Shown here: piece after piece, positions 17,724 to 26,800 of the stretch
How the letters are laid out: each line of letters starts with the position of its first letter
Position numbering within the stretch: the stretch's first letter is position 1
NCBI RefSeq assembly: GCF_016862775.1
Contig: NZ_BONP01000001.1
Coordinates: forward strand, 124,001-188,000
Direction: 5' to 3'
Origin: Cellulomonas phragmiteti
Lineage (GTDB): Bacteria; Actinomycetota; Actinomycetes; Actinomycetales; Cellulomonadaceae
Length of the DNA stretch: 64,000 nucleotides
Notes under the pieces: generated by a model
The model's database searches: none
Seen by the model: only the letters and a program-made list of their open reading frames with translations
Told to the model about the DNA's origin: nothing
Translations under genes and position numbers: made by a program

Positions 17724-18497
17724 TCAGTCCTGCGGGTGGCGGTGCGTCGGGTCGAGGACCCGCTGCAGGAAGGTGCGGGTGCGCTCCTCGAGCGGCGCCC
17801 CGATGACCTGGTCCGGGGGTCCGGACTCCACCACGACGCCGTCGTCCATGAAGACGACGCGGTCGGCGACCTCGCGTGCGAACGCCATCTCGTGGGTGAC
17901 GACGAGCATCGTCATCCCGGCGTCGGCGAGGTCGCGCATGACGCCCAGGACGTCGCCGACGAGCTCGGGGTCGAGCGCGGAGGTCGGCTCGTCGAAGAGC
18001 ATGAGCCGGGGGTCCATCGACAGCGCGCGGGCGATCGCGACCCGCTGCTGCTGGCCGCCGGACAGCTGGCCGGGCATCGCGGCAGCACGGTCGGCCAGCC
18101 CGACGCGCTCGAGATTGGCGGTCGCGACCCGCTCCGCCTCGGCCCGCGAGCGACGCAGGACGCCGCGCTGGGCGAGGGTGCAGTTCTCGAGCACGGTCAG
18201 GTGGGCGAAGAGGTTGAACTGCTGGAACACCATGCCGACGTGCGTACGGACGCGGTCGATGTCGACGTCGGCGTCCGTCACCTCGGCACCGAGCACCTCG
18301 ATGCTGCCGGCCGTCGGCTCCTCGAGGAGGTTGACGCAGCGCAGGAGCGTGGACTTGCCGGACCCGGACGGTCCGATGACGCAGACGACCTCACCGGGCG
18401 CGACGGTGAGGTCGATCCCGCGCAGGACCTCGCGGTCCCCGAACGACTTGTGCAGGTCGTGGATCCGTACGACGGGCTGGGTGGTGGCGGGGGTCAT
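17724..18497 (-). CDS. Polar amino acid ABC transporter, ATP-binding protein
   Basis: A 257-residue GlnQ/HisP-type ATPase. Walker [11 protein letters not shown]-loop [15 protein letters not shown], signature [15 protein letters not shown], Walker [21 protein letters not shown], and the H-loop [19 protein letters not shown] are all intact. It energises import with the permease upstream (stop-start ATGA overlap) and the periplasmic-type binding protein before that. No second permease is present, so the permease is probably a homodimer. Confidence 0.95.
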   Translation of the reverse strand: MTPATTQPVVRIHDLHKSFGDREVLRGIDLTVAPGEVVCVIGPSGSGKSTLLRCVNLLEEPTAGSIEVLGAEVTDADVDIDRVRTHVGMVFQQFNLFAHLTVLENCTLAQRGVLRRSRAEAERVATANLERVGLADRAAAMPGQLSGGQQQRVAIARALSMDPRLMLFDEPTSALDPELVGDVLGVMRDLADAGMTMLVVTHEMAFAREVADRVVFMDDGVVVESGPPDQVIGAPLEERTRTFLQRVLDPTHRHPQD

Positions 18498-19315
18498 GCG
18501 CGGCCTCCGGTGCGCCGCTCGAGCCGGCGGGCGACGATGCCGAGCGGGATGGTGATGACGAGGTAGCAGGCGCCGACGACGAACAGGCCGGTGAGCCCGC
18601 CGGAGGCCGTGGACAGCGCGTCCCGGCCGACCTTCGTCAGCTCGAAGAACGCGGGCGTCTGGCCGAGCACGAACAGCAGCGACGTGTCCTTCGTCAGCAG
18701 GAGCACCTCGTTGGTGAGCGGCGGCAGGACGGTGCGGAACGCCTGGGGCAGCACGACCTGCGCCATCGTGCGGGTGTGCGACATGCCCAGGGACCGTGCC
18801 GCCTCGACCTGGCCGCGGGGGACGGCCTGGATGCCGGCGCGGATGGTCTCGGAGATGTAGGCGGCGGACACGGCACCGAGCGCGATCGCGGCGATCGCCA
18901 GGATCGACGTCAGGGCGACGCCGAACGCGATGGGGACGGCGTACCCCACGGCGATGACGACGAGCAGGGCGGGGATGCCGCGGAAGAACTCGACGTAGCC
19001 GGTCGAGATCCACCGGTAGGGCGCCACCGACGACAGCCGCATGAGGGCCAGGACCGTCCCGAGGCTGAGCCCGACGGCGAACGCGGCGAGGGTGTACCGG
19101 ACGGTGTTGTAGAACGCGCGGGGGAGCCGGTCGAGCATGTCGGCCGCCGCGGCGGGGTTGAAGATCGTCTCGCCGACGTTGCTCCAGTCGGCCGCGACCA
19201 CGACGACGGCGACCACGACGAGGAGCACCACGTACTGGACGCCCCGCGACAGCCGCGCCCTGCGGCGCGGGCTCATCCGCGCCCGGCCGGCGGGTGCGGT
19301 CAGGTCGACGGTCAT
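18494..19315 (-). CDS. Polar amino acid ABC transporter, permease
   Basis: A 273-residue membrane protein of the HisM/GlnP type: helices near 28-46 and then the transport core with [40 protein letters not shown] and [13 protein letters not shown], followed by [20 protein letters not shown] and [20 protein letters not shown], the EAA loop contacting the ATPase. The stop overlaps the ATPase start and its ATG overlaps the binding-protein stop, both as ATGA. Confidence 0.93.
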   Translation of the reverse strand: MTVDLTAPAGRARMSPRRRARLSRGVQYVVLLVVVAVVVVAADWSNVGETIFNPAAAADMLDRLPRAFYNTVRYTLAAFAVGLSLGTVLALMRLSSVAPYRWISTGYVEFFRGIPALLVVIAVGYAVPIAFGVALTSILAIAAIALGAVSAAYISETIRAGIQAVPRGQVEAARSLGMSHTRTMAQVVLPQAFRTVLPPLTNEVLLLTKDTSLLFVLGQTPAFFELTKVGRDALSTASGGLTGLFVVGACYLVITIPLGIVARRLERRTGGRA

Positions 19316-20097
19316 CAGTCCACGGGCTCGCCGGTACCGAAGTACTCGGCGACGAGCTCGTCGTACGTGCCGTCCTGCGTGATCCGCGCGAGCGTGGCGT
19401 TCGCCGCGTCGAGCAGGGCGGTGTTGCCGGTGCGGACGGCGAAGCCGTACTGCTCACCGGTCGGGACGACGAACGCGACCTCGAGCCCTCCGCCGGCGAA
19501 CGGCTCGAGCACTGTGACGTCGTTGACGACGACGTCGACCTGGCCGTTGCGCAGGGCCTGGATCTGCAGACCGAGGTCCTCGAACTGGACGCCCTCGAGC
19601 CCCTGCTCCTCGACCCAGCCCGCTCCCGTGGTGGCCTGCTGGACCCCGATCGTGAGGCCCTCGAGGTCGGACTCGGCGGCGACCGGCGAGCCGCTCGCGA
19701 CCAGGACGCCCTGGTCGGCGTCGAAGTACGCGTCGGTGAAGTCGACGTTCTCCTCGCGCTCCGGCGTGATGGTGATCGCCGAGGCGGCCATGTCGCACTG
19801 GCGCGCGTTGAGCGCCGCGCCGGACTCGATGGCGTCGAACCCGGTGTTGAGCGGGCGCAGCTCGACGCCGAGGTCCGCGGCGATCTCCCCGGTGAGCGCC
19901 ATGTCGAGGCCGACGATCACCCCGTCCTCCTCGTACTCGAACGGCTCGTAGGGCGGGTTGGTGCACACGGTGAGCGAGCCGGCGCGCACGAGCGCGAGCT
20001 CGCCGTCCGCGCCCGCGTCGTCGCCGGAGCCGGAGCAGGCGGTGAGGGTGAGCAGGGTCGCGGCGGCGAGGGCGGCGACGGGCAGGGGGTGGCGCAT
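19315..20097 (-). CDS. Amino acid ABC transporter substrate-binding lipoprotein
   Basis: A 260-residue SBP family 3 protein. A lipoprotein signal ends with the lipobox TLTAC (about 16-20). The mature part begins [20 protein letters not shown], with [40 protein letters not shown] and the hinge ending [10 protein letters not shown], all diagnostic of glutamine/lysine/cystine-type binding proteins. Ligand not determinable. ATG with GGAAGGA seven bases upstream. First gene of the importer operon, with a promoter region at 20132-20164. Confidence 0.93.
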   Translation of the reverse strand: MRHPLPVAALAAATLLTLTACSGSGDDAGADGELALVRAGSLTVCTNPPYEPFEYEEDGVIVGLDMALTGEIAADLGVELRPLNTGFDAIESGAALNARQCDMAASAITITPEREENVDFTDAYFDADQGVLVASGSPVAAESDLEGLTIGVQQATTGAGWVEEQGLEGVQFEDLGLQIQALRNGQVDVVVNDVTVLEPFAGGGLEVAFVVPTGEQYGFAVRTGNTALLDAANATLARITQDGTYDELVAEYFGTGEPVD

Positions 20098-20131
20098 GAG
20101 GGGTCCTTCCGAGCGGAGCTGTGCGCGCATA

Positions 20132-20164
20132 AGTATACGCGTCACATCATTCCTATTCGTGACG
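20132..20164 (-). promoter_or_regulatory. Promoter and inverted repeat upstream of the amino acid ABC operon
   Basis: A rare AT-rich patch. On the minus strand TATACT (plus 20132-20137) is a near-consensus -10. Just upstream CGTCAC (20140-20145) and GTGACG (20159-20164) form an inverted repeat with a 13-base spacer covering the -35 region, where a repressor or activator could bind. No clear -35 is visible, which fits an activator-dependent promoter. Confidence 0.45.
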
Positions 20165-20202
20165 GGGTCGCCAGGGACCTCGGTCCCGACACTGCCACGG
20201 CA

Positions 20203-20220
20203 CGCGGGCGCACGCCCGCG
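20203..20220 (-). terminator. Hairpin downstream of valS
   Basis: CGCGGGCG-CA-CGCCCGCG makes an 8-bp palindromic stem 48 bases past the valS stop; the right arm is followed by an almost identical copy of CACGCCCGCG. A plausible terminator without a T-run. Confidence 0.4.
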
Positions 20221-20267
20221 CACGCCCGCGTCCCGGTCGCGGCGGCCGCGCGGCGGTGCCCCGGTCG

Positions 20268-22928
20268 TCAGCGGGCGACGGCCTCGCCGAGCCGCGCGTC
20301 GCGGGCGACGACGGTCTCGCCGTCGCCGACCGCCAGCTCCAGCGTGCCCGTCGCGCGGCCCGCGTTGCGGACGTCGTCCAGCGCGGCCTCCACGCCGGCG
20401 CGCAGGGCTGGCGGCACCTCCAGCACGGCGTGCTCGACGGGCGTGCGCATCGAGACCTTGGCCTCCGACTTGACCTTGCGCAACGCCGCCAGCGCTGCGC
20501 CGGCGCCCGCCACGAGGCCCGCGTCGGCGTCACCGGCCGCGGTGCGCAGCGTGCCGCTCGTCGGCCACGGGGCGCGGTGCACCGTGCCCTCGCGCCACCA
20601 CGACCAGACCTCCTCGGTCGCGTACGGCAGCACGGGGGCGAACAGGCGCAGCAGCGTGTCCAGCGCCAGGCCCAGCGCGGCGCGCGCCGACGCGGTCGCG
20701 GGCGTGACCTCGGCTGCCGAGGCGCCGGCGCCGTAGGCGCGGTCCTTGACGAGCTCGAGGTAGTCGTCGCAGAACGTCCAGAAGAACGTCTCGGTCAGCT
20801 CGAGGGCCCGGGTGTGGTCGTAGGCCTCGAGCGCCGCCGTCGCCTGGTCCACGACGGTCGCCAGGCCCGCGAGCATCGCCCGGTCCAGCGGCTCGGTGAC
20901 CTGCGACGCGTCGAGCGGCACGGGCTCGTCCGCTGCGCCGAAGGAGAGCACGAACTTGCTCGCGTTGAGCACCTTGATCGCCAGCCGGCGCCCGATCTTC
21001 ATCTGGCCGACCTCGAACGCCGCGTCGGTGCCGAGGCGCGCGCTGGCCGCCCAGTACCGGACGGCGTCCGACCCGTGCTCCTCCAGCAGCCCCATGGGGG
21101 TGACGACGTTGCCCTTGGACTTGCTCATCTTCTTGCGGTCGGGGTCGAGGATCCAGCCGCTGATCGCGGCGTGCTTCCACGGCAGCGTGCCCTCCTCGAG
21201 GTGCGCGCGCACGACGCTCGAGAACAGCCAGGTGCGGATGATGTCCTGGCCCTGGGGGCGCAGGTCCATCGGGAACGTCCGCGAGAACAGGTCCGGGTCG
21301 TCGAGCCAGCCGCACACGATCTGCGGCGTCAGCGAGCTCGTCGCCCAGGTGTCCATGATGTCGGGGTCGCCGACGAACCCGCCGGGCACGCCGCGCTGGT
21401 CGGCCGTGTAGCCGGCCGGCACGTCGCTCGACGGGTCGACGGGCAGCGCGGCCTCGTCCGGCACCAGCGGGGAGTCGTAGAGCGGCTCGCCGGCCTCGTC
21501 GATCGGGTACCACACGGGGATCGGCACGCCGAAGAACCGCTGGCGCGACACCAGCCAGTCGCCGTTGAGCCCGCCGACCCAGTTGTCGTACCGCACGCGC
21601 ATGAAGTCGGGGTGGAAGGCCAGCTCGCGGCCCCGGGCCAGCAGGTCGGCCCGCAGGTCCTCGTCGCGCCCGCCGTTGCGGATGTACCACTGGCGGCTCG
21701 TGACGATCTCGAGGGGCTTGTCGCCCTTCTCGTAGAAGTTCGCCTTGCGCTGCGTCGCCACCGGGTCGCCCAGCAGGTCCCCGGACCCGCGCAGGGCCGC
21801 GACGACGGCCTCCCGCGCGCTGAACGTCGTCTTGCCGGCGAGCTCGCCGTAGACGGCGCGGCCGTCCGGCGACGTGATCCACTCCGGGGTGTCCCGCAGC
21901 ACGCGGCCGTCGCGGCCCACGACCGAGCGCGTGGGCAGGCGCAGCTCGCGCCACCACTGCACGTCGGTGAGGTCGCCGAAGGTGCAGCACATCGCGATGC
22001 CGGCGCCCTTGTCCGGCTCGGCGGCCGGGTGCGCGAGCACGGGCAGCGCGACGCCGAAGAGCGGGCTGGTCACCGTGGTCCCGAACAGGTGCTGGTACCG
22101 CTCGTCGTCCGGGTGGGCGATGAGCGCCACGCACGCGGGCAGCAGCTCGGGGCGCGTGGTCTCGATGACGACCTGGCCGCCGTCGGCGCGGTGGAACGCG
22201 ACCTTGTGGAACGCTCCGGGGTAGTCGCGCGCCTCGAGCTCGGCCTGCGCGACCGCCGTCTGGAACGTCACGTCCCACAGCCCGGGCGCCTCGGCCTGGT
22301 AGGCCTCCCCGCGGCCGAGGTTGCGCAGGAACGCGCGCTGGGAGACGGCACGGGCCGTCGCGCCGATGGTCTGGTAGGTCATCGACCAGTCGACCGACAG
22401 ACCGAGCCGGCGCCAGAGCGCCTCGAACTGCAGCTCGTCCTCGGCAGAGAGCCGCTCGCACAGCTCGATGAAGTTGCGGCGCGAGACCGGCACCTGGTCG
22501 CCCGGCTTGATCGACTTGCCCTCGCCGCCCTCGTGCGGGGGCACGAAGCCCTCGACGTAGGGGAGCGACGGGTCGCAGCGCACCCCGTAGTAGTTCTGCA
22601 CCCGGCGCTCGGTCGGCAGGCCGTTGTCGTCCCAGCCCATGGGGTACATGACCTCGCGGCCGCGCATGCGCCAGAACCGGGCGACGACGTCGGTGTGCGT
22701 GTAGGAGAAGACGTGGCCGACGTGCAGCGAGCCGGAGACCGTCGGCGGCGGCGTGTCGATCGAGTAGACCTGCTCGCGCTCGGCGGTGCGGTCGAAGGTG
22801 TACGTGCCCTCGTCGGCCCATGCGCGCGACCAGCGGTCCTCGAGCCCGTCGACCGTCACCCTGTCCGGTACCTGGCGGGCGGCGCGTGCGCTCGTCGGGG
22901 TCGCGGTCGGGGGGGTCTGCTCGCTCAT
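20268..22928 (-). CDS. valS: Valyl-tRNA synthetase
   Basis: A class I synthetase of 886 residues charging tRNA-Val. The HIGH motif appears as SGSLHVGHVFSYTHTD (HVGH 69-72) and the KMSKS loop as DRKKMSKSKGNVV near 600. The editing (CP1) domain includes VVIETTRPELLPACVALIAH. ATG chosen for the MSEQT start; an in-frame GTG two codons upstream is possible. The C-terminus ends soon after the anticodon-binding domain and lacks the long coiled-coil arm of Thermus/E. coli ValS; together with the YPMGWDDNGLPTERRVQNYY insertion this places it in the archaeal/rickettsial-like group found in some actinobacteria. Confidence 0.97.
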   Translation of the reverse strand: MSEQTPPTATPTSARAARQVPDRVTVDGLEDRWSRAWADEGTYTFDRTAEREQVYSIDTPPPTVSGSLHVGHVFSYTHTDVVARFWRMRGREVMYPMGWDDNGLPTERRVQNYYGVRCDPSLPYVEGFVPPHEGGEGKSIKPGDQVPVSRRNFIELCERLSAEDELQFEALWRRLGLSVDWSMTYQTIGATARAVSQRAFLRNLGRGEAYQAEAPGLWDVTFQTAVAQAELEARDYPGAFHKVAFHRADGGQVVIETTRPELLPACVALIAHPDDERYQHLFGTTVTSPLFGVALPVLAHPAAEPDKGAGIAMCCTFGDLTDVQWWRELRLPTRSVVGRDGRVLRDTPEWITSPDGRAVYGELAGKTTFSAREAVVAALRGSGDLLGDPVATQRKANFYEKGDKPLEIVTSRQWYIRNGGRDEDLRADLLARGRELAFHPDFMRVRYDNWVGGLNGDWLVSRQRFFGVPIPVWYPIDEAGEPLYDSPLVPDEAALPVDPSSDVPAGYTADQRGVPGGFVGDPDIMDTWATSSLTPQIVCGWLDDPDLFSRTFPMDLRPQGQDIIRTWLFSSVVRAHLEEGTLPWKHAAISGWILDPDRKKMSKSKGNVVTPMGLLEEHGSDAVRYWAASARLGTDAAFEVGQMKIGRRLAIKVLNASKFVLSFGAADEPVPLDASQVTEPLDRAMLAGLATVVDQATAALEAYDHTRALELTETFFWTFCDDYLELVKDRAYGAGASAAEVTPATASARAALGLALDTLLRLFAPVLPYATEEVWSWWREGTVHRAPWPTSGTLRTAAGDADAGLVAGAGAALAALRKVKSEAKVSMRTPVEHAVLEVPPALRAGVEAALDDVRNAGRATGTLELAVGDGETVVARDARLGEAVAR

Positions 22929-23020
22929 GGTCACCCATCCTCCCAGATCGCGGCCGTCCCCCGTGCACCCGCGACCGGTCCGCGGGGCACCTGCGGAGCG
23001 GTCGGCGCGCCTGCCCGCGG

Positions 23021-23734
23021 TCAGCCCGCGAGAGGCCCGCCGCGTGCGTCCAGCAGGTCCTGCAGGACGACCTGCTCGCGGGTCTGGGAGTCCACGACGC
23101 CCTGCGCCAGTCGCAGCACCTCGGGGTGCCGGCCGTGCTCGACGGCGTAGCGCGCCATCTCCACGCCCCCGGCGTGGTGCTCGATCATGAGGGTGAGGAA
23201 GAGGCGCTCGGCGGTCACGCCGTCGGCCGCGCGCAGCTCGGCCATGGCGTCGGCCGGCACCCAGCCCGGCATCGACTCCAGGCTCCCGGTGCCGGGGGTG
23301 GAGCCGTGGCCGTGACCGGGCCCGGTCATCCAGGCCATCGGCCCGGCGGGCGAGGCCGCGGGCAGCCCCCACAGGCGCAACCAGGCGGCCATCTGGCCGA
23401 TCTGCTGCTGCTGGATCGTGAGGATGTCCAGGGCGATGGCGCGCAGCGTCTCGTCGTCCGAGCGGTCGCGCACCAGGACGGCGAGCTCGACCGCCTGCGC
23501 GTGGTGCGCCTGCATGTCGCGCGCGAAGCCGGCGTCCACGGACGTGTCCGAGGGCCGGGCCGCATCGGGCCGGGCCACCAGTGTCGCGCCTGCCGCGGCC
23601 CCGACCAGGAGCGCGAGGGCGACCAGCACGGCGACCACGACCCGTGCCGTCCCCGTCAGGGACGACACGGCCTGGCCCAGGGCCGAGCGTGCGCCGGCAG
23701 GTGCGGCGGGCAGGCCCGCCGCAGGGTCGCTCAC
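23021..23734 (-). CDS. DUF305 domain protein, membrane-anchored
   Basis: A 237-residue protein with one transmembrane helix (about 31-55) and an exported domain of the DUF305 ferritin-like four-helix type: RDMQAHHAQAVELAVLVRD in the first half and LTLMIEHHAGGVEMARYAVE in the second, each giving the HH...E/M metal-binding motif. A loop between them is rich in Gly, His and Ser. DUF305 proteins are often induced with copper or other metal resistance genes, but no direct function is established. The GTG overlaps the stop of the DUF3105 gene (GTGA), so the two are translationally coupled. Confidence 0.85.
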   Translation of the reverse strand: MSDPAAGLPAAPAGARSALGQAVSSLTGTARVVVAVLVALALLVGAAAGATLVARPDAARPSDTSVDAGFARDMQAHHAQAVELAVLVRDRSDDETLRAIALDILTIQQQQIGQMAAWLRLWGLPAASPAGPMAWMTGPGHGHGSTPGTGSLESMPGWVPADAMAELRAADGVTAERLFLTLMIEHHAGGVEMARYAVEHGRHPEVLRLAQGVVDSQTREQVVLQDLLDARGGPLAG

Positions 23735-24369
23735 GCGGGCGTGCCCACGCCGTTGCTGCACAGCGCACCGGCCTCGGGCAGCTCGGGGTTGAGCAGGTAC
23801 TTGCGCAGGAACACCGGCAGGCGCTCGTCGTCGGCGTCGTCCAGCTGCAGCTGGTAGCCCCAGGCGGAGGCGACCACCGGCGACGGCACGCCCGGGTAGG
23901 GCGAGACGAGCACGTACGGCTGGCCCTCGGCGAAGGCGCGCAGCGTGGCGACCTGGTCCGCGGGGAGCTCGGGGTCGTAGGTGATCCAGACGGCGCCGTG
24001 CTCGAGGGAGTGGACGGCGTGCTCGTCGACGACCGGGTCGCTGTACACACCGCAGTTCTGCCAGACGGCGTTGTGCTCGCCGCCCACGGGCGGCGTCTGC
24101 GGGTAGTCGACCTCGGTCGAGACGTGGTCGAAGGAGAGGTCCTCGAAGCTCTCGACGCCCTCGATCTCCGCGGCGGCCTGCGCCTCGAGCTGCGACGCGC
24201 GGCGCGCCTCGCCCACGAGGACCACGGACGTCACCGCCACGAGCGCGACGACGAGGGTGCCGACGACGCCCACCACGATCGCGGTGCGGCGTCGGGCGGT
24301 GCGGCGCTGCTCGGCCTGGACCGCGGCGAGCCGGGCGGCCCGCTCGTCGCGCTGGGACGTCTTGCTCAT
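23731..24369 (-). CDS. DUF3105 domain protein, membrane-anchored
   Basis: A 212-residue protein: a basic N-terminal coil (about 1-28), a transmembrane helix (about 29-52), then an extracellular DUF3105 domain with YPQTPPVGGEHNAVWQNCGV, DEHAVHSLEHGAVWITYDPE and a C-terminal Cys in GALCSNGVGTP. The conserved His residues (GEHN, EHAVHSLEHG) suggest metal binding; function unknown. Coupled by overlap to the DUF305 gene downstream, a pairing that suggests one exported metal-related module. ATG chosen at MSKTSQRDE. Confidence 0.82.
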   Translation of the reverse strand: MSKTSQRDERAARLAAVQAEQRRTARRRTAIVVGVVGTLVVALVAVTSVVLVGEARRASQLEAQAAAEIEGVESFEDLSFDHVSTEVDYPQTPPVGGEHNAVWQNCGVYSDPVVDEHAVHSLEHGAVWITYDPELPADQVATLRAFAEGQPYVLVSPYPGVPSPVVASAWGYQLQLDDADDERLPVFLRKYLLNPELPEAGALCSNGVGTPA

Positions 24370-24443
24370 GCGTGGCTCCGGATCTCGGGCGGTCGGCGTC
24401 CGGTCCAGGCTACGCGGAGTTGAAGCGTCAACCAAGTGGAGGG

Positions 24444-24995
24444 TCAGGCGCTGGTCGCGCGCCGGGCGCGGTACGCGGCCACGTGGGCGCGGTTGCCGCA
24501 GCTGTTGACCTCGCAGAAGCGACGGGAGCGGTTGCGGGAGAGGTCCACCAGCACGGCGGAGCAGCCCTCGCCCTCGCACACCTTCATGCGGGCGTACTCG
24601 TCGGACCGCACCAGGTCGACGACGCCCATCGCGGTCTCCACGACGATCACCGTCGCGAGCGCCGCCCCCGGGGCCGTGGCGTGCAGGTGCCAGTCGAGCG
24701 CGTCGTGGCGGACCAGGAAGGGCACGGCGTCCGCCTCGAGCAGCATCGCGTTCACCAGCTCGGCGGCGGTGTCGCGGTCGACCGTCCACAGGTGCGCGAC
24801 GCGGTCGCGCGTCGCACGCACGGCGGCGACCTCGGCCTCGTCGCGATCGTGCCGACCCGTGTACCCCCAGCGCGTGAAGTAGTCGTGGACGTCCTCGACG
24901 GTGGTCATGGCGTCGTGCCCGTCACGCCGGCGGGCGGTGTTGACGAGCTCGGCGGCAGCCAGCAGGTTCATCTCCGTGTCACGAGCAAAGACCAC
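24444..24995 (-). CDS. CGNR zinc-finger protein (putative transcriptional regulator)
   Basis: A 183-residue protein of the ABATE/CGNR family. The N-terminal ligand-type domain contains NLLAAAELVNTARRRDG, and the C-terminal zinc finger MKVCEGEGCSAVLVDLSRNR, then SRRFCEVNSCGNRAHVAAYR, ends with the CGNR signature at 166-169; the Cys pairs are intact. Members are presumed DNA-binding stress regulators. The GTG start is secured by AGGAG five bases upstream. It is transcribed divergently from the EamA transporter with overlapping promoters, so that gene is the natural target. Confidence 0.88.
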   Translation of the reverse strand: MVFARDTEMNLLAAAELVNTARRRDGHDAMTTVEDVHDYFTRWGYTGRHDRDEAEVAAVRATRDRVAHLWTVDRDTAAELVNAMLLEADAVPFLVRHDALDWHLHATAPGAALATVIVVETAMGVVDLVRSDEYARMKVCEGEGCSAVLVDLSRNRSRRFCEVNSCGNRAHVAAYRARRATSA

Positions 24996-24996
24996 A

Positions 24997-25026
24997 TTGA
25001 CTCCTGTCGGTGCGGGCGGCTACCGT
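24997..25026 (+). promoter_or_regulatory. Promoter of the EamA transporter gene, within the divergent region
   Basis: TTGACT (24997-25002), an 18-base spacer and TACCGT (25021-25026) drive the plus-strand gene. On the minus strand TATGCT (plus 25031-25036) with TTGTCA/GTTGTC 15-16 bases upstream (around 25052-25058) would serve the CGNR gene, so the two promoters overlap face to face. Confidence 0.5.
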
Positions 25027-25069
25027 CACGAGCATAGGTGCAGGTGACTGCTGACAACCGGGAGACGAC

Positions 25070-26053
25070 GTGCAGGGTACGGGGACGCGCGGCGTCGGGA
25101 TCGTCGCGGGGCTGATCGCCGCCCTCGCCTTCGCCACCAGCGGGCCGGTCGTCAAGCCGCTGCTCGCGGCCGGGTGGAGCCCGGGCGCGGCCATCGTGGT
25201 CCGCCTGGCGATCGGCGCCCTGCTGCTCGCCGGCCCGGCCCTGTGGTCGCTGCGCGGACGCTGGGCCGCGCTGCGCACCGACTGGTCGACCGTGGTCGGG
25301 CTCGGCCTGCTCGGCGTCGCCGGCGCGTCCACGATGTACTTCTTCGCCGTCGAGCGGCTGCCCGTGGCGGTCGCCCTGCTGGTCGAGTACACCGGGCCCC
25401 TGCTCCTGCTGCTGTGGGCGTGGGCGCGCACGGGCCGGGTGCCCGCACGCGCCACCCTCGTCGGCGCGTCCCTGGCCATGGGCGGCCTCGTGCTCGTGCT
25501 CGACGTCACCGGCAGCGTGCGGCTCGACCCGGTCGGCCTGCTCTTCGCCGGTGCGGCGGCCATCGGCAACGCCGCCTACTTCGCGTTCACCGGGCGACCC
25601 ATCGCGCTGCCACCGGTCAGCCTGGCCGGCGCGGCCATGGCCGTGGGGGCCGTCGTCGTCGGGCTGCTCGCGCTCGTGGGCGCGCTGCCGGTGGAGGCCC
25701 CGGACGTGCGCGTCGACCTGATGGGCGCGCAGGTCCACTGGATCGTGCCGCTGCTGGTCGTCGGGGCGGTCCCGACGGCCTTCGCCTACGGGATCTCGGC
25801 GGTCTCCGTGCGGCTGCTCGGCGAGCGGCTCGCGTCCTTCCTGGCGCTGTCGGAGGTGCTGCTCGCCGTCGCGCTCGCGTGGGTGCTGCTCGGTGAGCAG
25901 CCGCTGGTCGTGCAGGGGGTGGGCGCGCTGCTCGTGGTCGGGGGCGTCGCGCTGGTGCGCACCGGGTCCGAGCGCGACGTCGTGCGCGGTGCCGCGCCGC
26001 CGCCGGCGGTCGAGGTTCCCGTCGACGCCGCACGCGCCCCCGAGCCTGTCTGA
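25070..26053 (+). CDS. EamA/DMT-family transporter
   Basis: A 327-residue drug/metabolite transporter superfamily protein with about ten predicted helices arranged as two EamA repeats; the first opens GLIAALAFATSGPVVKPLLA and the second begins near GLLFAGAAAIGNAAYFAFTG. The GERLASFLALSEVLLAVALA segment is the usual helix-9 region, followed by LGEQPLVVQGVGALLVVGGV. Probably exports amino acids or other small metabolites. The C-terminal 30 residues are a soluble tail. GTG start with GGGAGACGAC upstream. Confidence 0.9.
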   Translation: MQGTGTRGVGIVAGLIAALAFATSGPVVKPLLAAGWSPGAAIVVRLAIGALLLAGPALWSLRGRWAALRTDWSTVVGLGLLGVAGASTMYFFAVERLPVAVALLVEYTGPLLLLLWAWARTGRVPARATLVGASLAMGGLVLVLDVTGSVRLDPVGLLFAGAAAIGNAAYFAFTGRPIALPPVSLAGAAMAVGAVVVGLLALVGALPVEAPDVRVDLMGAQVHWIVPLLVVGAVPTAFAYGISAVSVRLLGERLASFLALSEVLLAVALAWVLLGEQPLVVQGVGALLVVGGVALVRTGSERDVVRGAAPPPAVEVPVDAARAPEPV

Positions 26054-26109
26054 CCCGCACGGGCACCGCGTGCGGCGCGACGACGGCGCGGGTGTGGTGG
26101 GGTGGCGCC

Positions 26110-26724
26110 GTGCAGGTGCTCCCGACCACGCCGTCCGCGCTCGTCGCGCACCTCGTCGACCTCGCGGCCGCCGCACCCGGCCGGCGGCGCGTGCTCGTCG
26201 ACGGGGCCGCCGCGCTGGAGCCGACCGCGCTGGCCGACGCGCTCGTCGTGCCGCTGCGCGCCGCGGGGCGCGCGGTCGTGCGCGTGCACGCCGACGACTT
26301 CCTGCGGCCCGCGTCGGTGCGCTACGAGCACGGACGCCAGGACCCCGACGCGTACCTCGAGGACCGGCTCGACGTCGGTGGCCTCGCGCGCGAGGTGCTC
26401 GACCCGTTCGCGGTCGACGGCACGTACCTGCCCTCGCTGTGGGACGCGCGGCGCGACCGGGCGACCCGTGCCGCCCGGACGCGGGCACCCGAGGGCGCAG
26501 TCCTCGTCGTCGACGGCGAGCTGCTGCTCGGGCGGTGGTTCGACGTCGACCTGACCGTCCACCTCACCGTGCGTCCCGCGACGCTCGCGCGACGGCTCGG
26601 CGACGAGCGCGCCTGGCTGCTGCCGGCGTTCGCGCGGTACGACCAGGAGGTCGCGCCGCAGGACGTCGCCGACGTCGTGGTGCGCCTCGACGACCCCCGC
26701 CGCCCCGCGCTCGTCGTGCGCTGA
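26110..26724 (+). CDS. Uridine kinase-like protein with degenerate P-loop
   Basis: About 204 residues resembling the actinobacterial uridine kinase/phosphoribulokinase-like family. VHADDFLRPASVRYEHGRQD is the conserved phosphate-acceptor region, followed by DAYLEDRLDVGGLAREVLDP and EGAVLVVDGELLLGRWFDVD, then a lid-like ATLARRLGDERAW. However the expected Walker A (GxSGxGKTT) after the first strand is replaced by LVDGAAALEPTALADALV: no Gly-Lys-Thr/Ser. ATP-dependent phosphorylation is therefore doubtful. The start is uncertain: GTG at 26110 has a purine-rich GGTGGGGTGG upstream, and an in-frame GTG at 26092 is possible. Confidence 0.7.
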   Translation: MQVLPTTPSALVAHLVDLAAAAPGRRRVLVDGAAALEPTALADALVVPLRAAGRAVVRVHADDFLRPASVRYEHGRQDPDAYLEDRLDVGGLAREVLDPFAVDGTYLPSLWDARRDRATRAARTRAPEGAVLVVDGELLLGRWFDVDLTVHLTVRPATLARRLGDERAWLLPAFARYDQEVAPQDVADVVVRLDDPRRPALVVR

Positions 26725-26800
26725 GCCGGGCGCAACCTGCCGTTCACGCGGACCGGGCTAGGCTCGACGGGCAGGGACGAGCAGCCAGGAGGCGCACCAG

